A stretch of DNA of 64,000 bases from Platerodrilus igneus (GCA_036346225.1 JARFIW010000139.1:4216001-4280000); one strand, 5' to 3'; positions 1 to 12,290 are shown, counted from the stretch's first letter. The notes: generated by a model from the letters alone, not told the origin. A program made the numbers and translations.

Positions 1-285
1 GGGTTGCCTTACGGGCCTGAAATTCAACTGGTAACTGACCGTAAAAGCAATGTTAATGACAAATTCGGTTGTACACCACCAGTAATATAGTGCTAGGTGT
101 TAGTGAATATATCGCGTTACTGCTTGGACACCTTTCAATAGCTCGGTAATAAAATATAAGTACTTACCAGCAAGTAGAGTGGTTTAATCCACCCTAACAC
201 TTTAAATTCCTCTAACGCAAATAACGAAAACAAGAATATCTTTGCTTACTTTATTAAATCTTTGAAGCACAAGTAATTTAACACG
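1..285. other. No recognisable feature
   Basis: AT-rich sequence upstream of the foldback element. I see no coding potential, repeat or RNA gene in it. Confidence 0.5.
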
Positions 286-2003
286 TCGGTGAAGGTAGCG
301 GCCACCGTCTACCGGCCGCTAAATATGGATACGCCTACCAATCCCAATCACTAGGCATACAATAATTGTTTTAAAAACATTTCAATTTACACATAGCGGA
401 GCACCTAATAATAATACAGCTGGAAAGGATTAAAACAATTTCTCGACATTCTTTATTCAGTGTCTCCATTCAAGCTCACTACAACGAATCACATTTTTTT
501 GTGAAATTGCAAACACAAAAAATAATATAAATTGTTTCTTATAGTTTTATGAGACCTACGCTCTTGAATCTGTTAGGCAGCTAGGGTAGGTGTACAAAAC
601 AACACATACCGTTTAGAGAAACGTGTTCGTCCGGTTCACAATTTTTTCCGAACTTGAATAAGGACACCTTTAGAAAATTAAAATTTTTTCTTAGCTTCTG
701 TTAACGCAAATTGCTTGCCTGTATTTATTATCACAATATCCACTTCACTTTTAATTTCAAAGCTATAAATGCACGTTGTTTTGGAGAGATAACTCAAGCA
801 ACGCGACAAGAGTAATTAATTACTATTCATAGAAAAAGATGTGCCATTCTGCTATTTAATAATACTTTTACATTTTTCCGGGAACGTGTTAGTTTCAGAG
901 TGCAAATGCTATGCGTCTCCTGATGCACCAGAGCACTGGCTAGTGACAATCAACTCCTGAAAAAGCAGCCTTTGTATACGGTGAGTTTTCTTGAATTTAC
1001 AACGTGTATATTGATTAAGATTATAATTGAAAACCTATGGATTACTGTACGTTACTTTCGTAAAATGTTGTTAGCGAGATAAATAGATATCACCCACAGT
1101 CCACCGATAACGCAATGTTTAATCTGGCGGCAACAAGTTCTATAAGACCAAGTCCTACAGATGAACCGGGGCAAGTCAGTTCCTGTAAAGGGTATGCGTT
1201 GTTTTGGTATACCTATACTAGCCTTCTACCAAGTTTCAAGAGCGCAGGTCTTACAGAAGCTAAAAAAATTTTAAGTTTTCTTAAAGTGTCCTTATGCAAA
1301 GTCCGAAAAATTTGTGAACCGGGGCGAACACGTTTCTGTAAAAGGTATGTGTTGTTTTAATACACCTACCCTAGTTGCCTAACAAGGTTCAAGAGCGTAG
1401 GTCTCATAAAAATTATAAGTAACGATTTTATTATATTTTGTGTTTGCAAATTCACAAAAAATGCGATTCCTTGCAATACATTACTTTTCACATACCGACA
1501 ATCGTGGTAAGTTTGAATGGAGACACTGAATAAAGAATGTTTAAAAATTGTTTTAATCCTTTCCAGCTGTATTCTGTTAGGTTCTCCTCTGTGTTTAAAT
1601 TGGTATATTTGTAAAACATTTATTGTACTCCTAGTATTCCTAGTAATTACGCATTATTCTAAACCCTAGTTAAATGTAATTGTTTTTTAAAATTGGGATA
1701 GTTATAACTTGTCATAGTTTTGTGTGTGCTTTAAAATGTTCTTGAATTCAACTAAAAAAAGTATCTGCTAGAAGAAACACAAATTTTGGTTGTATAAAGA
1801 TAATCAAATCATTTATATGTATTTCAGTTTAGAAGGGCAACTACTAAAAAAATAGACGTCTGAATAATATAGGAATGGTAAAAGTATTTAGTTTCAGTCA
1901 TCCTTAGATTTGAAATGAGTAAACATAATTCCGTAGTGATTGGGATTGGTGGGCGTATCCATGTTTAGCGGCCAGTAGATAGCGGCCGTTACCTTCACTG
2001 GCC
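286..2003. mobile_element. Foldback-type element with long inverted arms
   Basis: The left arm (about 286-705) reappears as an imperfect reverse complement at about 1250-2003. Matching landmarks are the outer GTGAAGGT (289) against ACCTTCAC (1991), the block reading CCAATCCCAATCACTA near 340 against TAGTGATTGGGATTGG near 1935, and the block around 425-475 against 1510-1570. The right arm carries about 280 bp (1640-1930) with no partner on the left, probably a later insertion. There is no transposase ORF, so the element is non-autonomous. I could not find a clear target-site duplication or assign a superfamily. Confidence 0.7.
1163..1410. repeat. Two-copy direct repeat inside the foldback element
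   Basis: A block starting GAACCGGGGC occurs at 1163 and again at 1316 (period about 153 bp). Each copy continues through a TATGYGTTGTTTT block to AGAGCGYAGGTCT. The second copy is part of the right inverted arm, so the first is an extra partial duplication next to the spacer. Confidence 0.65.
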
Positions 2004-2214
2004 TAATGTTACCTTTTATTGATCTCTAAAGTACAGAAAAATATTTCATCTAAAAAACTGAATATAGTAGAGGGTTAATAATAAGAAAATATCACTATAA
2101 CTTATATTATTTACAAAAACGCAGGGTTTTATAATACAAAAAGAAATAAATGTTATAAAAAAGTACTTATTAACAAAATCCGTTATGCAAATGTAATAGT
2201 GTTTAACGAATTAT

Positions 2215-3790
2215 TTGTTGTGGAAGATTTCGAAACAATTACTGTCCTTTTTTTAGGTATAACGCCACTTGACACACTGAACCATTTCATATTCACCGCA
2301 CTGAATTTAGCTTGGTGCTACAGTGAGCACATCTTCTGGATTTTCTCCATTCTGGTTGATGGTTTAGAACTTTGAACTCTTCACTTACTGAAGGTTTATG
2401 TTTTTTAATTGTATGCTTCTTTTTGGAGTTTTACTTTTATTTAGATTTACTAAGTATTTAGCTGTGAGCGATATATAAAGATATCTTCTAAGTTGTTTAT
2501 TGGACATTGTTGCATCTACGCATCCAAGAAATGGAAGAACAGCCTAAAATAATATTTTTTACTTTTTCTGATTAAACTATAATCATTTTTAGCAGATCAA
2601 AGTTGTCAACAAAGTTCATATTTTGATAATAGTCCTCTGAAACTTTTCAAGCACTAATGTCACTTACACTGTCATCATTTTCTTTTCCTTTCTCCACCAC
2701 GATTGTTTCGTCAGGCTTACGATACTTCGTTAAAAATATATACACCTTTACGGTCCTGCCAATCGTATTCGTTTCTTTTCATTTTCTTTTCATCAAGCAC
2801 AGTAGACAGATACTTTACACTAGGAGATACTGTACTACAAGCGAAAATACTACTTCTCTTTAGAGATACTAGTAGGTAATATCCGTTAAAAAAATTACCA
2901 GAAAATAAAATGATTCTTTCCTTCATATTCCGTACAAAGGTCTATAACAACTTGTGATACCGGGTCGTTATCTACAGAATTTCCGTCTCGCCAGTATAAA
3001 CCTAAAGTCGAATATTAAAGCCCTTCTCATCGCACAGCATCGAAATTTTAAATCCTCTTTTTATTGGCTTGTCTCTCATATATTGTTTTAGACTACTTTG
3101 ACCTTAAAATTTCACCATAGTTTCACCTACAACTAGTTTTTGGTATGGATTATAGCTTTCAGAAAAGACTTTCCCCAAGTAATCTACTAGTCTAATTCTG
3201 TATAATCGATCAAAGTTCGGGTGATCTTTACTTGCCATAACTGAATTATCGTTAACGTGTATATGCGAGAGCAACCATCCAAAACGGTTTAGTGTCATGA
3301 TCTTAGAAATATAATAATCAAATAATCTTGAAAATTGGGTGCAGATAAACAGTAGTCACGATAACTTGGTAATCTTTTCATTGCCATAAATAAATTCATA
3401 CCCAAAAAAGTCTTATCTCATCGGGCGAAGTAGGATCATGACGTTAATTTCTTTGTGTAGCGTATAAATTGGTGTAAAATGCAATACTCGTATGGTCTAC
3501 TAGCTCATCGGAAAAAATAACTTAAAACTAGCTAGAGGAGTTTTAGTTTCTAATTTATTTACTTTATGTGTAGGGCCAACAGCTACAATAAAATTTGGTA
3601 CACAGGCAACTAACAAAATGATTTTTTCCAAACAGGAGTAGTCTCAAAAATTTTTGATTTGCAGAGATAGTACAGCTTTGAGAAGTTGAAGGTTGAGGAG
3701 AAAGAGGCACATACGTTGTTGTCGAAAGACTAGGTAACGGAATTATCGAGAGAAGTGATTGTTCACCTTTACACAACAAAAATAAATGCG
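2215..3790 (-). pseudogene. piggyBac-like transposase relic 1
   Basis: Reading the minus strand from about 3790 to 2215, fragments in shifting frames follow the order of a piggyBac (PGBD4-type) transposase. An N-terminal stretch resembles the DELVDHTSIAFYTNLYA region near 3500. Next comes the conserved core (open at 3298-3104, containing NRFGWLLSHIHVNDNS and a DRLYRIR block, then GETMVKF). The middle domain follows (open at 2926-2717). Near 2330 there is a Cys-rich tail with RRCAHC. Several frameshifts and stops interrupt it, so it cannot encode a working enzyme. Intact members are 550-650 aa and cut and paste at TTAA. I did not identify the terminal repeats. The family call is firm; the exact ends are approximate. 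Confidence 0.75.
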
Positions 3791-4063
3791 TTTATACCTT
3801 TAAAAATAATATTATAGGATACGGAAAACTTCTACTCTATACCCTCTACACCCAGAGTGCTCCCCAAACTTTCAGAATATTGTTATACTATTAAAATGAA
3901 CTGTAGGTAGATTACACCGAATTCGAATTTTATTTTGTAAATAGATCAGGAACTTAATGCAAAACTAACTGATCATTAAAATCGAACTAGATAATGAAAG
4001 AAGTTCCAGGACCGAATTTGAACCTATAAGCTTTGAATTTATACTTGGACGCGCGTATTTCTA

Positions 4064-5284
4064 TTAGGTGTACAAAAAACTTCTGAGCTTTTTTTTGCAA
4101 AATTCAATATTTATTTAAAAACAAACAAAAAGATATTAATCAACGAAATATTTCCCGTTTGCATCGATGACCTTTTGCCATCTTTCGGGCAGCTTGCGAA
4201 TGCCCTGATAATAGAAGCTCACTGGCTTCGAGGCGAAAAGTCATCAATGCATTTTCGTACTTCTTCAAGTGTCACAAAGCGTGTATCGTCCAAGTGATGC
4301 TGCAGCGACCGGAATAGGTAATAATCGGAAGGCGCTATGTCTGAGCTATCCGCCGCAAGTAGGAGAGGTTCCTAGCGTAACGCAAAGATATGGTCCTGAG
4401 TCACTTTCGCAACATGTGGTCGGGCATGGTCATGAAGCAGTATCACTTTACGACGTCCTTTGCCAGTAAATGGCCTCTTTTCTTCAAACGCATTGTTCAA
4501 ATTGGTCAATTGTTGCTGATAGCGGTCTGCCGTAATTGTTTCACCCGGCCGTAGCAACTCGTAATACAATACACCTTTTCAATCCCACCATATGCAGAGC
4601 AAAACTTTCTTGCCGTGGATATTGGGCTTTGGAGTCGATGTCCAAGGTTGACCAGAGTCAACCCATGATTTTTTTCGCTTCGGGTTAATATAAAGTATCC
4701 ACTTTTCATCGCCTATAATGATTTGATGCAGAAAATCCTTTTTATGGAACCTTGAAAGCAAAGTGAGTGCGGTGTCCCGCCGTCGATTTATGTTGTCTTC
4801 GGATACGTGTGGAAATGGCTTACTGCGTAATGCCAAGCTGTTGTGCAAGCTCCTTTTCAGTTTGTGCAGAATTTATATCCAACAATGCTTGCAGTTCGTC
4901 CGTTTCAATCTTTTGAGGGCGTCAGCACGCGGTTCATCTTCAAGATTGAAATCTCCTTGTCGAAATTTTTGATACCACCTTTTACACGTAGCATGACTTA
5001 CAGCCTTTTCTCCATATGCATAACAAATCATTTCAGGTGCTTCAGCAGCATTTTTCTTCAAATGAAACGCAAAGTGGATGGAAAATCAAATACGCTCTTT
5101 TGTTATTGCCATTGTGAACACTACTGATTTTGTAGGTTATGTGTATCAAACGTCAAACCGCATGGTATTTTCAATGACCAAATGTCAACGTTGTAAAACC
5201 GTAAAATGGCGGTAAAACTAATGAATTTTAAATTGTGGTTTCGGTTGTATGAAATCTAAAACTCAGAACTTTTTCTACACCAAA
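4064..5284 (-). mobile_element. mariner transposon (dead copy) with TIRs
   Basis: The ends are inverted repeats of about 28 bp. The left begins TTAGGTGTACAAAAAACTTC at 4064, and the reverse complement of the right end (to 5284) begins TTTGGTGTAGAAAAAGTTC. Both are flanked by TA (4062-4063 and 5285-5286), the target used by Tc1/mariner elements. At 1221 bp it is the usual mariner size. The transposase frame runs on the minus strand and is disrupted. Confidence 0.9.
4136..5112 (-). pseudogene. mariner transposase pseudogene
   Basis: The ATG lies at 5112 on the minus strand and the stop at 4136, so the length (about 325 codons) is close to the family norm of about 345. The N-terminal helix-turn-helix is visible (open at 5061-4873, GEKAVSHATCKRWYQKFR then GDFNLEDEPR). 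The catalytic region holds GDEKWILY (first Asp), [10 protein letters not shown] (second Asp) and IAPSDYY (third Asp, near 4320), which is the DDD signature of mariner rather than the DDE of Tc1. Frameshifts near 4870, 4580 and 4380 plus stops break it. The type resembles SETMAR-like (irritans-type) mariners by its N-terminus; the subfamily is an inference. Confidence 0.88.
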
Positions 5285-5286
5285 TA

Positions 5287-6684
5287 TTAAAAAATTTTAC
5301 CACAGAAAATTGGAATTTGCGTTGCACGCTTTTTTATAAATATATATTCTGAAATCCTAGATAATTTACTGTAACTTTAGCAATTTACATGCCTCCCTTT
5401 GGATCGACAATTATAAAAAAAAATATTATCCAGAACATAGCGAACACCCTCGTACATGTCAGCTTTTGTCAGAGCTTTAAGTGAAACCCCTAGCAAGTTT
5501 TTCTCAATTCTTTTTCTTCCTATAAAGTGGTTTCTATATCCCCGTTTAATTGCCCAATTTTCATGTTTTTATTTTTAATCCAAAAACACGAAATATTATT
5601 TTTGCGTTACAAAGGTAGTTCCGGCCTTTTTTTATTAAACTGGTTGTATGTAATAATCTCAGTTCAAGCTCGCCGAACGTATGTGGATCGGTAATAAAAC
5701 TATTGAGCCATGATATTGACTTTGCTTCTTATCGAAAAGCTTTTTTCAGGATTATGGTATTATTACACACGGAACGTTATCGGAAAAAGACATCACTTTT
5801 CCGTGGAATGGAATATATTTGTAAGAAATTGATATGCTTTGAGAACTTAGAATCCTAATAATATTTAACCGAACAGAAAATACAACTCGTGGCTATTATT
5901 GTGTTTGCATACAATTTGCATGTGTGCTCTCGAGTTTTTCTTGTTTCTTAAATCCGCTTTGGTATTTGGTCTAATGGGAAAATGCATATTTCTTTCAATT
6001 TACGACTGCAAATACTTACATAATCTAATTTAAAAAGCGGTGGTAAAGTGGCAATAGTTCACAAGCAATAGGAACTTTCGAGCGAAGCTTTCTAATCTGT
6101 AGTAAAGCGAGACGATAGCGACGTCTACTTTTAGTTTATGTTCCGCCTTATTTAGCACTTCTTGCTGGTTTGCTAAAAGAATTACATGAAATTTTGTTAT
6201 TTTATTTGAAATATATCTATGTATAATGGTTACAGATGTAGATTAATGGCATTGTAGGTTCAAAGCGCATAATGAAATCGTGTTACGTACAGTTTTGGTC
6301 CCAGAAAATCTAACCAGTAATTCACAGAAAAACTCGGTCAACTACTCCGGTAAAATACCGAAAACTTCGACTGTGGTAACAAAATGACTGCCGACTAACG
6401 CAGTGGGACGTGTTGGTGTAAGTATGTTTGAAGAGGGTTCCGGAATGCTATCGGGTGTGAAATATGGTTTTGATTGGGAAGTATCTTGGACGCTACCTAA
6501 ACTAGCTGGGGTTCTAGGGAAAAACCCTAAAAACATAACAAGATAATGCCAAAACTTGAGATCAGGAGAGTGATTGTGGCTTAGAATTTACCTAAGAAAT
6601 CAATAAGTAAACTTTTGCTTAAACATAAAACAAACATCAACCATAAAAACACTGATATACCTATTTAAAAACGCTAGCTGAAAG
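5287..6684. other. No recognisable feature
   Basis: About 1.4 kb of AT-rich sequence. Short open frames (such as minus strand 6536-6342) show no family resemblance and are probably chance. Confidence 0.4.
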
Positions 6685-6770
6685 GTGCTACGTGCATCGA
6701 CGCAGCCTAAAAAAAAAGAACAAGGAAAGAAGAAAGACCGGGCTTAATCGACGAGTAGGCGGGGCTGTAC
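6685..6770 (-). repeat. LTR-end fragment, minus orientation
   Basis: The reverse complement of this stretch reads CCCCGCCTACTCGTCGATT, then AAGCCCGGTC, a pyrimidine-rich run, and CGATGCACGTAGCA. The same arrangement occurs on the plus strand at about 42820-42930, 43005-43100 and, more diverged, 36940-37030. At 36940 it is followed directly by a primer-binding site, so I read the block as the 3' end of an LTR family present in at least four places. Confidence 0.6.
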
Positions 6771-7330
6771 TAATATCAATAATAGAGGTAGGCCTAAAAA
6801 TTTTTTAAAAAAGCACTCACTCATTCACAACTTACAACAAAACATACAAAAATAGAAAAGCCTCTAATTAAAACAAAATATGTTCATATCTATGCGGTGG
6901 AACAACCAAATTACTTCAAAAATGACGAGCTGCGGTGTTTAGGGTGCTACCCCTCTGAAATAACAACCAAAAAAAAGGAAGAAACAAACCCCAAGTCAAT
7001 CCTAAAAACCACAGCTCGTAATTCCCACAGTAAACCTAAAGTTACATGCCTAAAGTTCTTAAATAATTATAGGGTACCAACCCATATCTCTTAATTAACC
7101 CAAAGTTACAAATTAAAAAAGAACAGTTTGAAATCCCTCCCCGTAAACATACAATTAACGTATCCAATTGTCCCACAAAAGAAGAAAACCCAATTCTTAA
7201 ATAGTTATAGCGTACCAGCCCATATCCCAAATAATAATCATTCTGCCACTACCACTCTGAGTCATTCAGCACAAACAGCAATGCCTCCATATGGCGGCCA
7301 TAAATACTAACATCGTTCAGTAATGTTTAT

Positions 7331-7380
<50 letters not shown>

Positions 7381-7690
7381 AACCAATCTGGTAGCTGCCC
7401 GGAACCACGCCTCCTGTGCACCCTTCTACACCAAAAAGGGGCGGACACTCATCGGACCGTCATGTCCAACGGCGAAAACACACAGTGATGTCCTCCCATA
7501 CTAAAAAGGGGCTGCAATCCCACGGACAGTTAGATCTCCCGACGGAAGAAGCTATAATATTTACGAAAAGATTAATTTATTTACGTGGAAAAGTACAGGT
7601 TTATAAAACCATCATTACTTACTACGTTGTAGGGCGTGCGCGAAATTTTAATTAAAAAAACCAAAACAACCAAAAATTCAACACGTGTTT
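6771..7690. other. Probable LTR or leader debris with short direct repeats
   Basis: A 32-bp block beginning CTTAAATAATTATAGGGTAC near 7058 recurs with few changes near 7197. The stretch joins the minus-oriented LTR end on its left and includes a TA microsatellite. No coding region is supported. Confidence 0.3.
7333..7376. repeat. (TA)n microsatellite
   Basis: About 22 uninterrupted TA units. Confidence 0.95.
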
Positions 7691-9009
7691 TCATTATGTA
7701 TATCGAAAAGAAAGTAAATATTCATTTCGTTTAACTAACGATCAGAGCTCAAAGTAATATTGTTATCAGGACGCGATTAAGAAACTGGAAAACACGGTTT
7801 TGTCGGATAGTGCGCGACCTTAGTGCGACGAGTCTGTAAACTGGAACAATAGAGAAAACCATTATACGTTATCGGAATGTTTAACAAATTAAAGGATACC
7901 TAAAACAAGGTATTGACTTATTTAAAGTTTATTATAAACTTGTCGTTTCCAATCAAATAGATTTGCTTTAAAAATTATTGAAAAGCGGACTTATTCTGAA
8001 CAGGTAAAATATATAGGATGTTGATGAAGGGTTTAAGAATAGCAACGGAATTTATTCGAACGGGTAATGAATTAAAAAGGAAAACGAGGTACTTTAATTT
8101 ATACCGAAAATGAACGTAACAAAGGAAGGTTTTTAAAATCAAATGTTAAATGATTCAATCACGTCTCTGGATAATTGGAAAACGATTTATTACAACAAAA
8201 GTGTAATTATATCTTGACATTAATTGAAAAAACAAATGCCAACAGGTCTTTATAGTATTACACGATTGTGTTTTCACCTATATTACGCACTTACGTTTTC
8301 ATTACAAATGCATGATAGACATTCTTAAGCAAATATTAAATCTCAAATATATCAAAAATTACTTAGCTAAATTCTTAATCTAATCACACAGAAGTACTGT
8401 AGGATCAGTTCATGCAATGAATTAAGAATGTTCATGTATTTAAAAATTTTTCTGGTTAGTTTCGGAGGTTTTCATATATACCTGTTGAGAGGTTGTTGTT
8501 TGTAGCCAATGAAGACACCACTAAATGCATCTACTTTGATTTCGAACCTAGTTGTTCTCAACGTGCTTATCTCCAACACAAAGCTGTTGATCTGGGAACC
8601 ATGTGTCTCTAAAATTAAATGCAAACAACTTAGTATGGTATTATCTGAACATTGTTGACTACTTTGGTCTGTTCTATAACTTATTATATAAGGTAACTAA
8701 CCCACTCAAAGTTATATGTTGATTATTTTGATGGTAAATACGAAGTACTCAATAAGAAATAGATCTTCCCTTCATAAAATAATCCCAAACCTCTTCGGCA
8801 AATTTTTAACAGGTGAATTAAAACTGCAAATTGGGGTTTACATTTGTGTATTTTTTTTTTATCTAATATATCTACAATTAACTTACGAAGAGATCGATTA
8901 GAACCAGAGAAAGGGGATTTGTATATTTTGCATCAGCACACATTGCATGTGAAGTCTTCAATACCAGGCGATAAGGTCATAGGTGCGCCAAAGTACTATA
9001 TTATTAATC
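7691..9009. other. No recognisable feature
   Basis: AT-rich. A 61-codon open stretch at 8716-8901 has no recognisable similarity. I see nothing I can support. Confidence 0.4.
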
Positions 9010-9016
9010 AATACAA

Positions 9017-9517
9017 ATGAATCAGAAAACTGTAATTTTTTTAATCGCATTCAGTATTTTTGAAAATGTAAGAACTATTAGTGTATCAATTTGTGAAAGG
9101 ATGCGTTACATTTTTGCATTAAAATCTATTTGCTTAAGAAATCGTTTCCATGATAATCAAGATAAACAAACGCAAGCAAGTTGTGAGTGTACATCAGTTT
9201 GAAGAAATGCCTCAAATTGTAGCAAACCTTTTACGTCCTCCGCCACAATTTTGGTCAACGCTGGAACAGATTTAATTATAATAAAGCGGCATGGAGGGTG
9301 GAAATCCTCAAACTGTTCTGAAGGATATATAGTTGAATCATATACAAATGAAGTAGAAATAGCAAATAAAATATTTAAAGAAACATACATAGACAAGTGT
9401 GCAGAAGAATTACTAACAATAGACAGCAGTGTTGCCTCCAGCTTTTCTGGAAAAGCTCAACCACTATTTAATGGTTTTAAAAATTGCAACATTACTGCAC
9501 ATGTAAATAAATCATAG
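9017..9517 (+). pseudogene. Crypton-like tyrosine recombinase, C-terminal relic
   Basis: The open stretch at 9251-9517 contains IKRHGGWKSSNCSEGYI, the conserved block of the C-terminal half of eukaryotic Crypton-type tyrosine recombinases, which precedes and includes the catalytic Tyr (here in GYI). Upstream, a second frame (about 9180-9235) reads VHQFEEMPQIVANLL, matching the helix that comes just before it in such proteins, and the frame changes near 9235. The catalytic Arg-rich helix normally found between these is partly lost (FTSSATILV remains). Only the tail is preserved. It sits 270 bp upstream of a piggyBac relic and the two look unrelated. Cryptons move without DDE chemistry and leave few terminal landmarks, so the limits are uncertain. 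Confidence 0.6.
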
Positions 9518-10005
9518 TTGTACTATACCTGTAAGTAGTATAGTGTAAAATTTTTAATAAAAAAATTCTCTTGTGTATGCTTTGTGAGATTGCTTGTTAG
9601 AGTGCATTATATTGCTTAAATTGAAGCTAAAAAACTGTACTTTCCCGTACCGTTATTTGACGTATATTGGAATACTGTTTTGACGCTTGATTTTGATCTT
9701 ACATTCTCTATCGATTGTAGAAAAATAATTTTTATTCACATATATGTGCAATAATTGTATTCTTTATAAATTTATAGAATTATGAGCTATGCTTAGGTTA
9801 TTGGAGAAAGTAGAGACTGATACAGAATTAAACTTTGTGATGGTGAGGGGTCTAAGGCAGAATAAGACAATATTAAACAACGATCGTCGGATTTTGAGAG
9901 AGCAACATGGTGAAAATGAACCTGAAGCTGAACCAAGTGAAAAAATTCCTCGGATTCCTAGTTTCATTGAAAAGGATGGTTCTGTTTGGAAAAAGCATGG
10001 TCCAA

Positions 10006-10572
10006 GTCAAAATGTCATCATCATTTTGTTTTCGACCTTACTTAAGGTCGGTTTGACGCAGCTCTAACTTCTTTTCTAATCTGTGCTAATTTAAAAAGCT
10101 CTACATACCCTTCACAACCTAAATTTCTAATAATTTGACTAATATAGTTTGGTCTAGGTCTTCCTATATCCTTCTATCTTTTTCCTATCCAGCTGACTCT
10201 ACATAGATATTAGCAACCTGATGGTTGTTAAAGAAATCTAACATGTTTACATGATTACCATTTATAAGGAAACGAAATATAACCTGGTTATCCGCTTCAA
10301 AAAGGAAAAGTGTTAAATTATATGTTATGGTCAGGCTTAAGCAACGAATCGCTGCCAACATGCCAGACCGCTACCTAATTGTGAGTTATGTCATGGTCTC
10401 GTTTATTAAATTATATGTTATGGTAAGGCTTAAGCAACGAAACGCTACCAACATGCCAGACCGCTAACTAATTGTGAGTTATGTCCTGGTGACATTTAGT
10501 TAACTGATTTTTATTATTTTTTTTGTTTTGTTTTAAAACTTACTTAAAGTCGGTTTGACGCAGTCAAAATGT
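10006..10572. mobile_element. Short insertion in piggyBac relic 2, with target duplication
   Basis: The 10-mer GTCAAAATGT is present at 10006-10015 and 10563-10572, and the piggyBac similarity stops at one and resumes at the other. The 547 bp between is therefore an insertion. Inside, CTTACTTAARGTCGGTTTGA followed by CGCAG occurs near both ends (about 10038 and 10539) in direct orientation. The left part (CATCATCATTTTG then CGACCTTACTTAAGG) resembles the head of a non-LTR-associated short element. It is probably SINE-like or retroposed; the class is not certain. Confidence 0.6.
10313..10490. repeat. Two-copy tandem repeat, period 93 bp
   Basis: Copies of 85 bp lie at 10313-10397 and 10406-10490. 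Both start TTAAATTATATGTTATGGT and end GTGAGTTATGTCNTGGT, with few differences. They lie within the insertion that splits piggyBac relic 2. Confidence 0.85.
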
Positions 10573-11450
10573 AAGAACACGAAAATGAAACATAGTTATT
10601 TATTTACCAGGCGTGAAAGCTCGTGCACGAAATGCTAAATTAATAACCGGCTATTGGAAATTATTGGATGTTATCGTTGAAAGTACCAATAATATATAAA
10701 TAAAATGAAAGATCGGTACAAAAAAACCGTTCTGCGAGAAATACAAATTTAATTGAAATTCGAGCTTTATTAGGGCTACTATATTTAGCTGGACGGTTAA
10801 AGCAACCGATTTAGTAATATAGAATTGTGGCATTACAATGGAAGTGGCATTGAACCATTTTGATTGACAATGTCGCAACGGCGCTTTCTTTTTTATTGAG
10901 ACATCTTCGATTTAATGATGTGGATACTAGGGAAGAGAGAAAGTCGGTAGTTAGATTGGTTCCCATCAGATCGTTATTCGCAACTTTTGTAAATAACTGT
11001 CAAAAGACATGTACAATAAGCAAATATGGAACCATCGATGAGAAGCTATAAGGATTTCGTGGTAGTTGCGAATTTAAACAATACATTCCATCTAAACCGA
11101 ATAAATATGGTTTAAACATGTTTGCCCTTGTGCATGCTAAAACACACGATTTGCCTTAAATTTGGAGCCCTTTCTTTGTATATAACTTGAAGGTCCATAC
11201 CGGCTAACGAATGATTCAAATAGTGTTGTAGCGAGACTAATTTCACCAATATCTGATACTGGAAGAAATATCACTTGCGATAATTGATTTACCACGTCCG
11301 ACAATAACTACGCATTCTTTCGGCTGTGAAAAAAATGCGCGTGAAAAGCCCTATTCGTCGAAGTACATCAATAGATTATAGGTTCTTTACCTCTAGTTTA
11401 TGAGAACTAATAAGCGCAATTTTATGCGTGATAACCTAATTTATAGTACA

Positions 11451-11792
11451 ATAATACTGATAGGAAAATAAAGTGTTAAAAACATCCCTATATTTTATAT
11501 GAAAGCAAAACTTGGTACAGGAACGGTAAGAATGGCTGAGGTAACTTAGTGCATTACCCCGCTTACTTTCACATCGTCTGTTCAGTTAGGTAGCTCAAGA
11601 TAATCTGCCACAATCATGGCATCTATTCATGGTAACTCTTCAAAATCCTTCCAATCACGTTTTCATTAGTTGAAACAATGGCTGCACAGTCTTCAAAGTG
11701 CATGAAAACGTTTGTCCGACAAATTATATACGATAAACTATAGTTTATTCACCTACTCGTGTACGGCAATTCAACAGCCGCACTGCTATGCG
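11451..11792. other. No recognisable feature
   Basis: Sequence between the end of the piggyBac similarity and the 5' LTR of element A. It may hold the 3' noncoding end of the piggyBac copy, but I found no repeat to prove it. Confidence 0.35.
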
Positions 11793-12290
11793 AGTTATGT
11801 ATCCCCAAATCTATGAATGTATAATAAAATAGAATTATTATGAATTATTAGAAATCATTAAGAAATTATTAAGTCAAGTACAACAATATAATTCAATGAT
11901 AAAATAGAAAGGTTATTGAAAGTTCACAAGCAAGTTGTGAGAACAGATGCAATACATTGTATTCCAGACAGTAAGTGATACTGCAGCTGCAGGTCACAGA
12001 CGATTAAGAAACCGCGATTACCTAGAAAGTAAGATTGTTACATTGTATAATGAATAGAATTAAGAAATAAGCAAAAATGAACTCTTCAAGTTCCCACAGA
12101 CATGTTAAGCGCAGGAACAACATAAATACCCCGGGATCCCCAAGACCATTAGCCAGTCTACAGTATTTCAGCTTTAACATTGCCGTTTGCTTAGGCTACT
12201 CACCCTTATTAAACTCAATTATTAATTCAATTTCGACTTAGAGTATTTTAAATTAGTTTGTCAAAATTCCATTGTAATTACTGTTTAACT
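11793..12290 (+). repeat. 5' LTR of element A
   Basis: This 498-bp block starts AGTTATGTATCCCC and ends GTTTAACT, so the termini form the short inverted repeat AGTTA/TAACT seen in gypsy-group LTRs. Its first part recurs at 23992-24019 plus 32718-32785 (the split 3' LTR). Most of its length recurs, diverged, at 34266-34700. Shared internal landmarks include TTCACAAGCAAGTTGTGAGA and ATAAATACCCCGGGA. Confidence 0.8.

Larger units (their letters stand above)
9789..11450 (+). pseudogene. piggyBac-like transposase relic 2
   Basis: The ATG at 9789 opens an acidic N-terminus (to 10005) containing IPRIPSFIEKDGSVWKKHGP. The frame resumes after an inserted 0.55 kb at about 10573. From there decayed segments follow the piggyBac order. 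The region at 10860-11050 reads FLFLLRHLRFND, then VPIRSLFATFVNNCQ and KYGTIDEKL. Further on come CEFKQYIPSKPNKYG near 11065 and RLISPISDTGRNITCDN near 11240, the last including the second conserved Asp region. Stops are frequent. It is more diverged from relic 1 than copies of one family would be, so these are separate lineages. No TTAA-flanked ends were found. Confidence 0.72.

Noticed and set aside
1115..1360. 81-codon plus-strand frame
   Set aside because: It spans the internal repeat and the right arm of the foldback element, has no domain and is probably chance.
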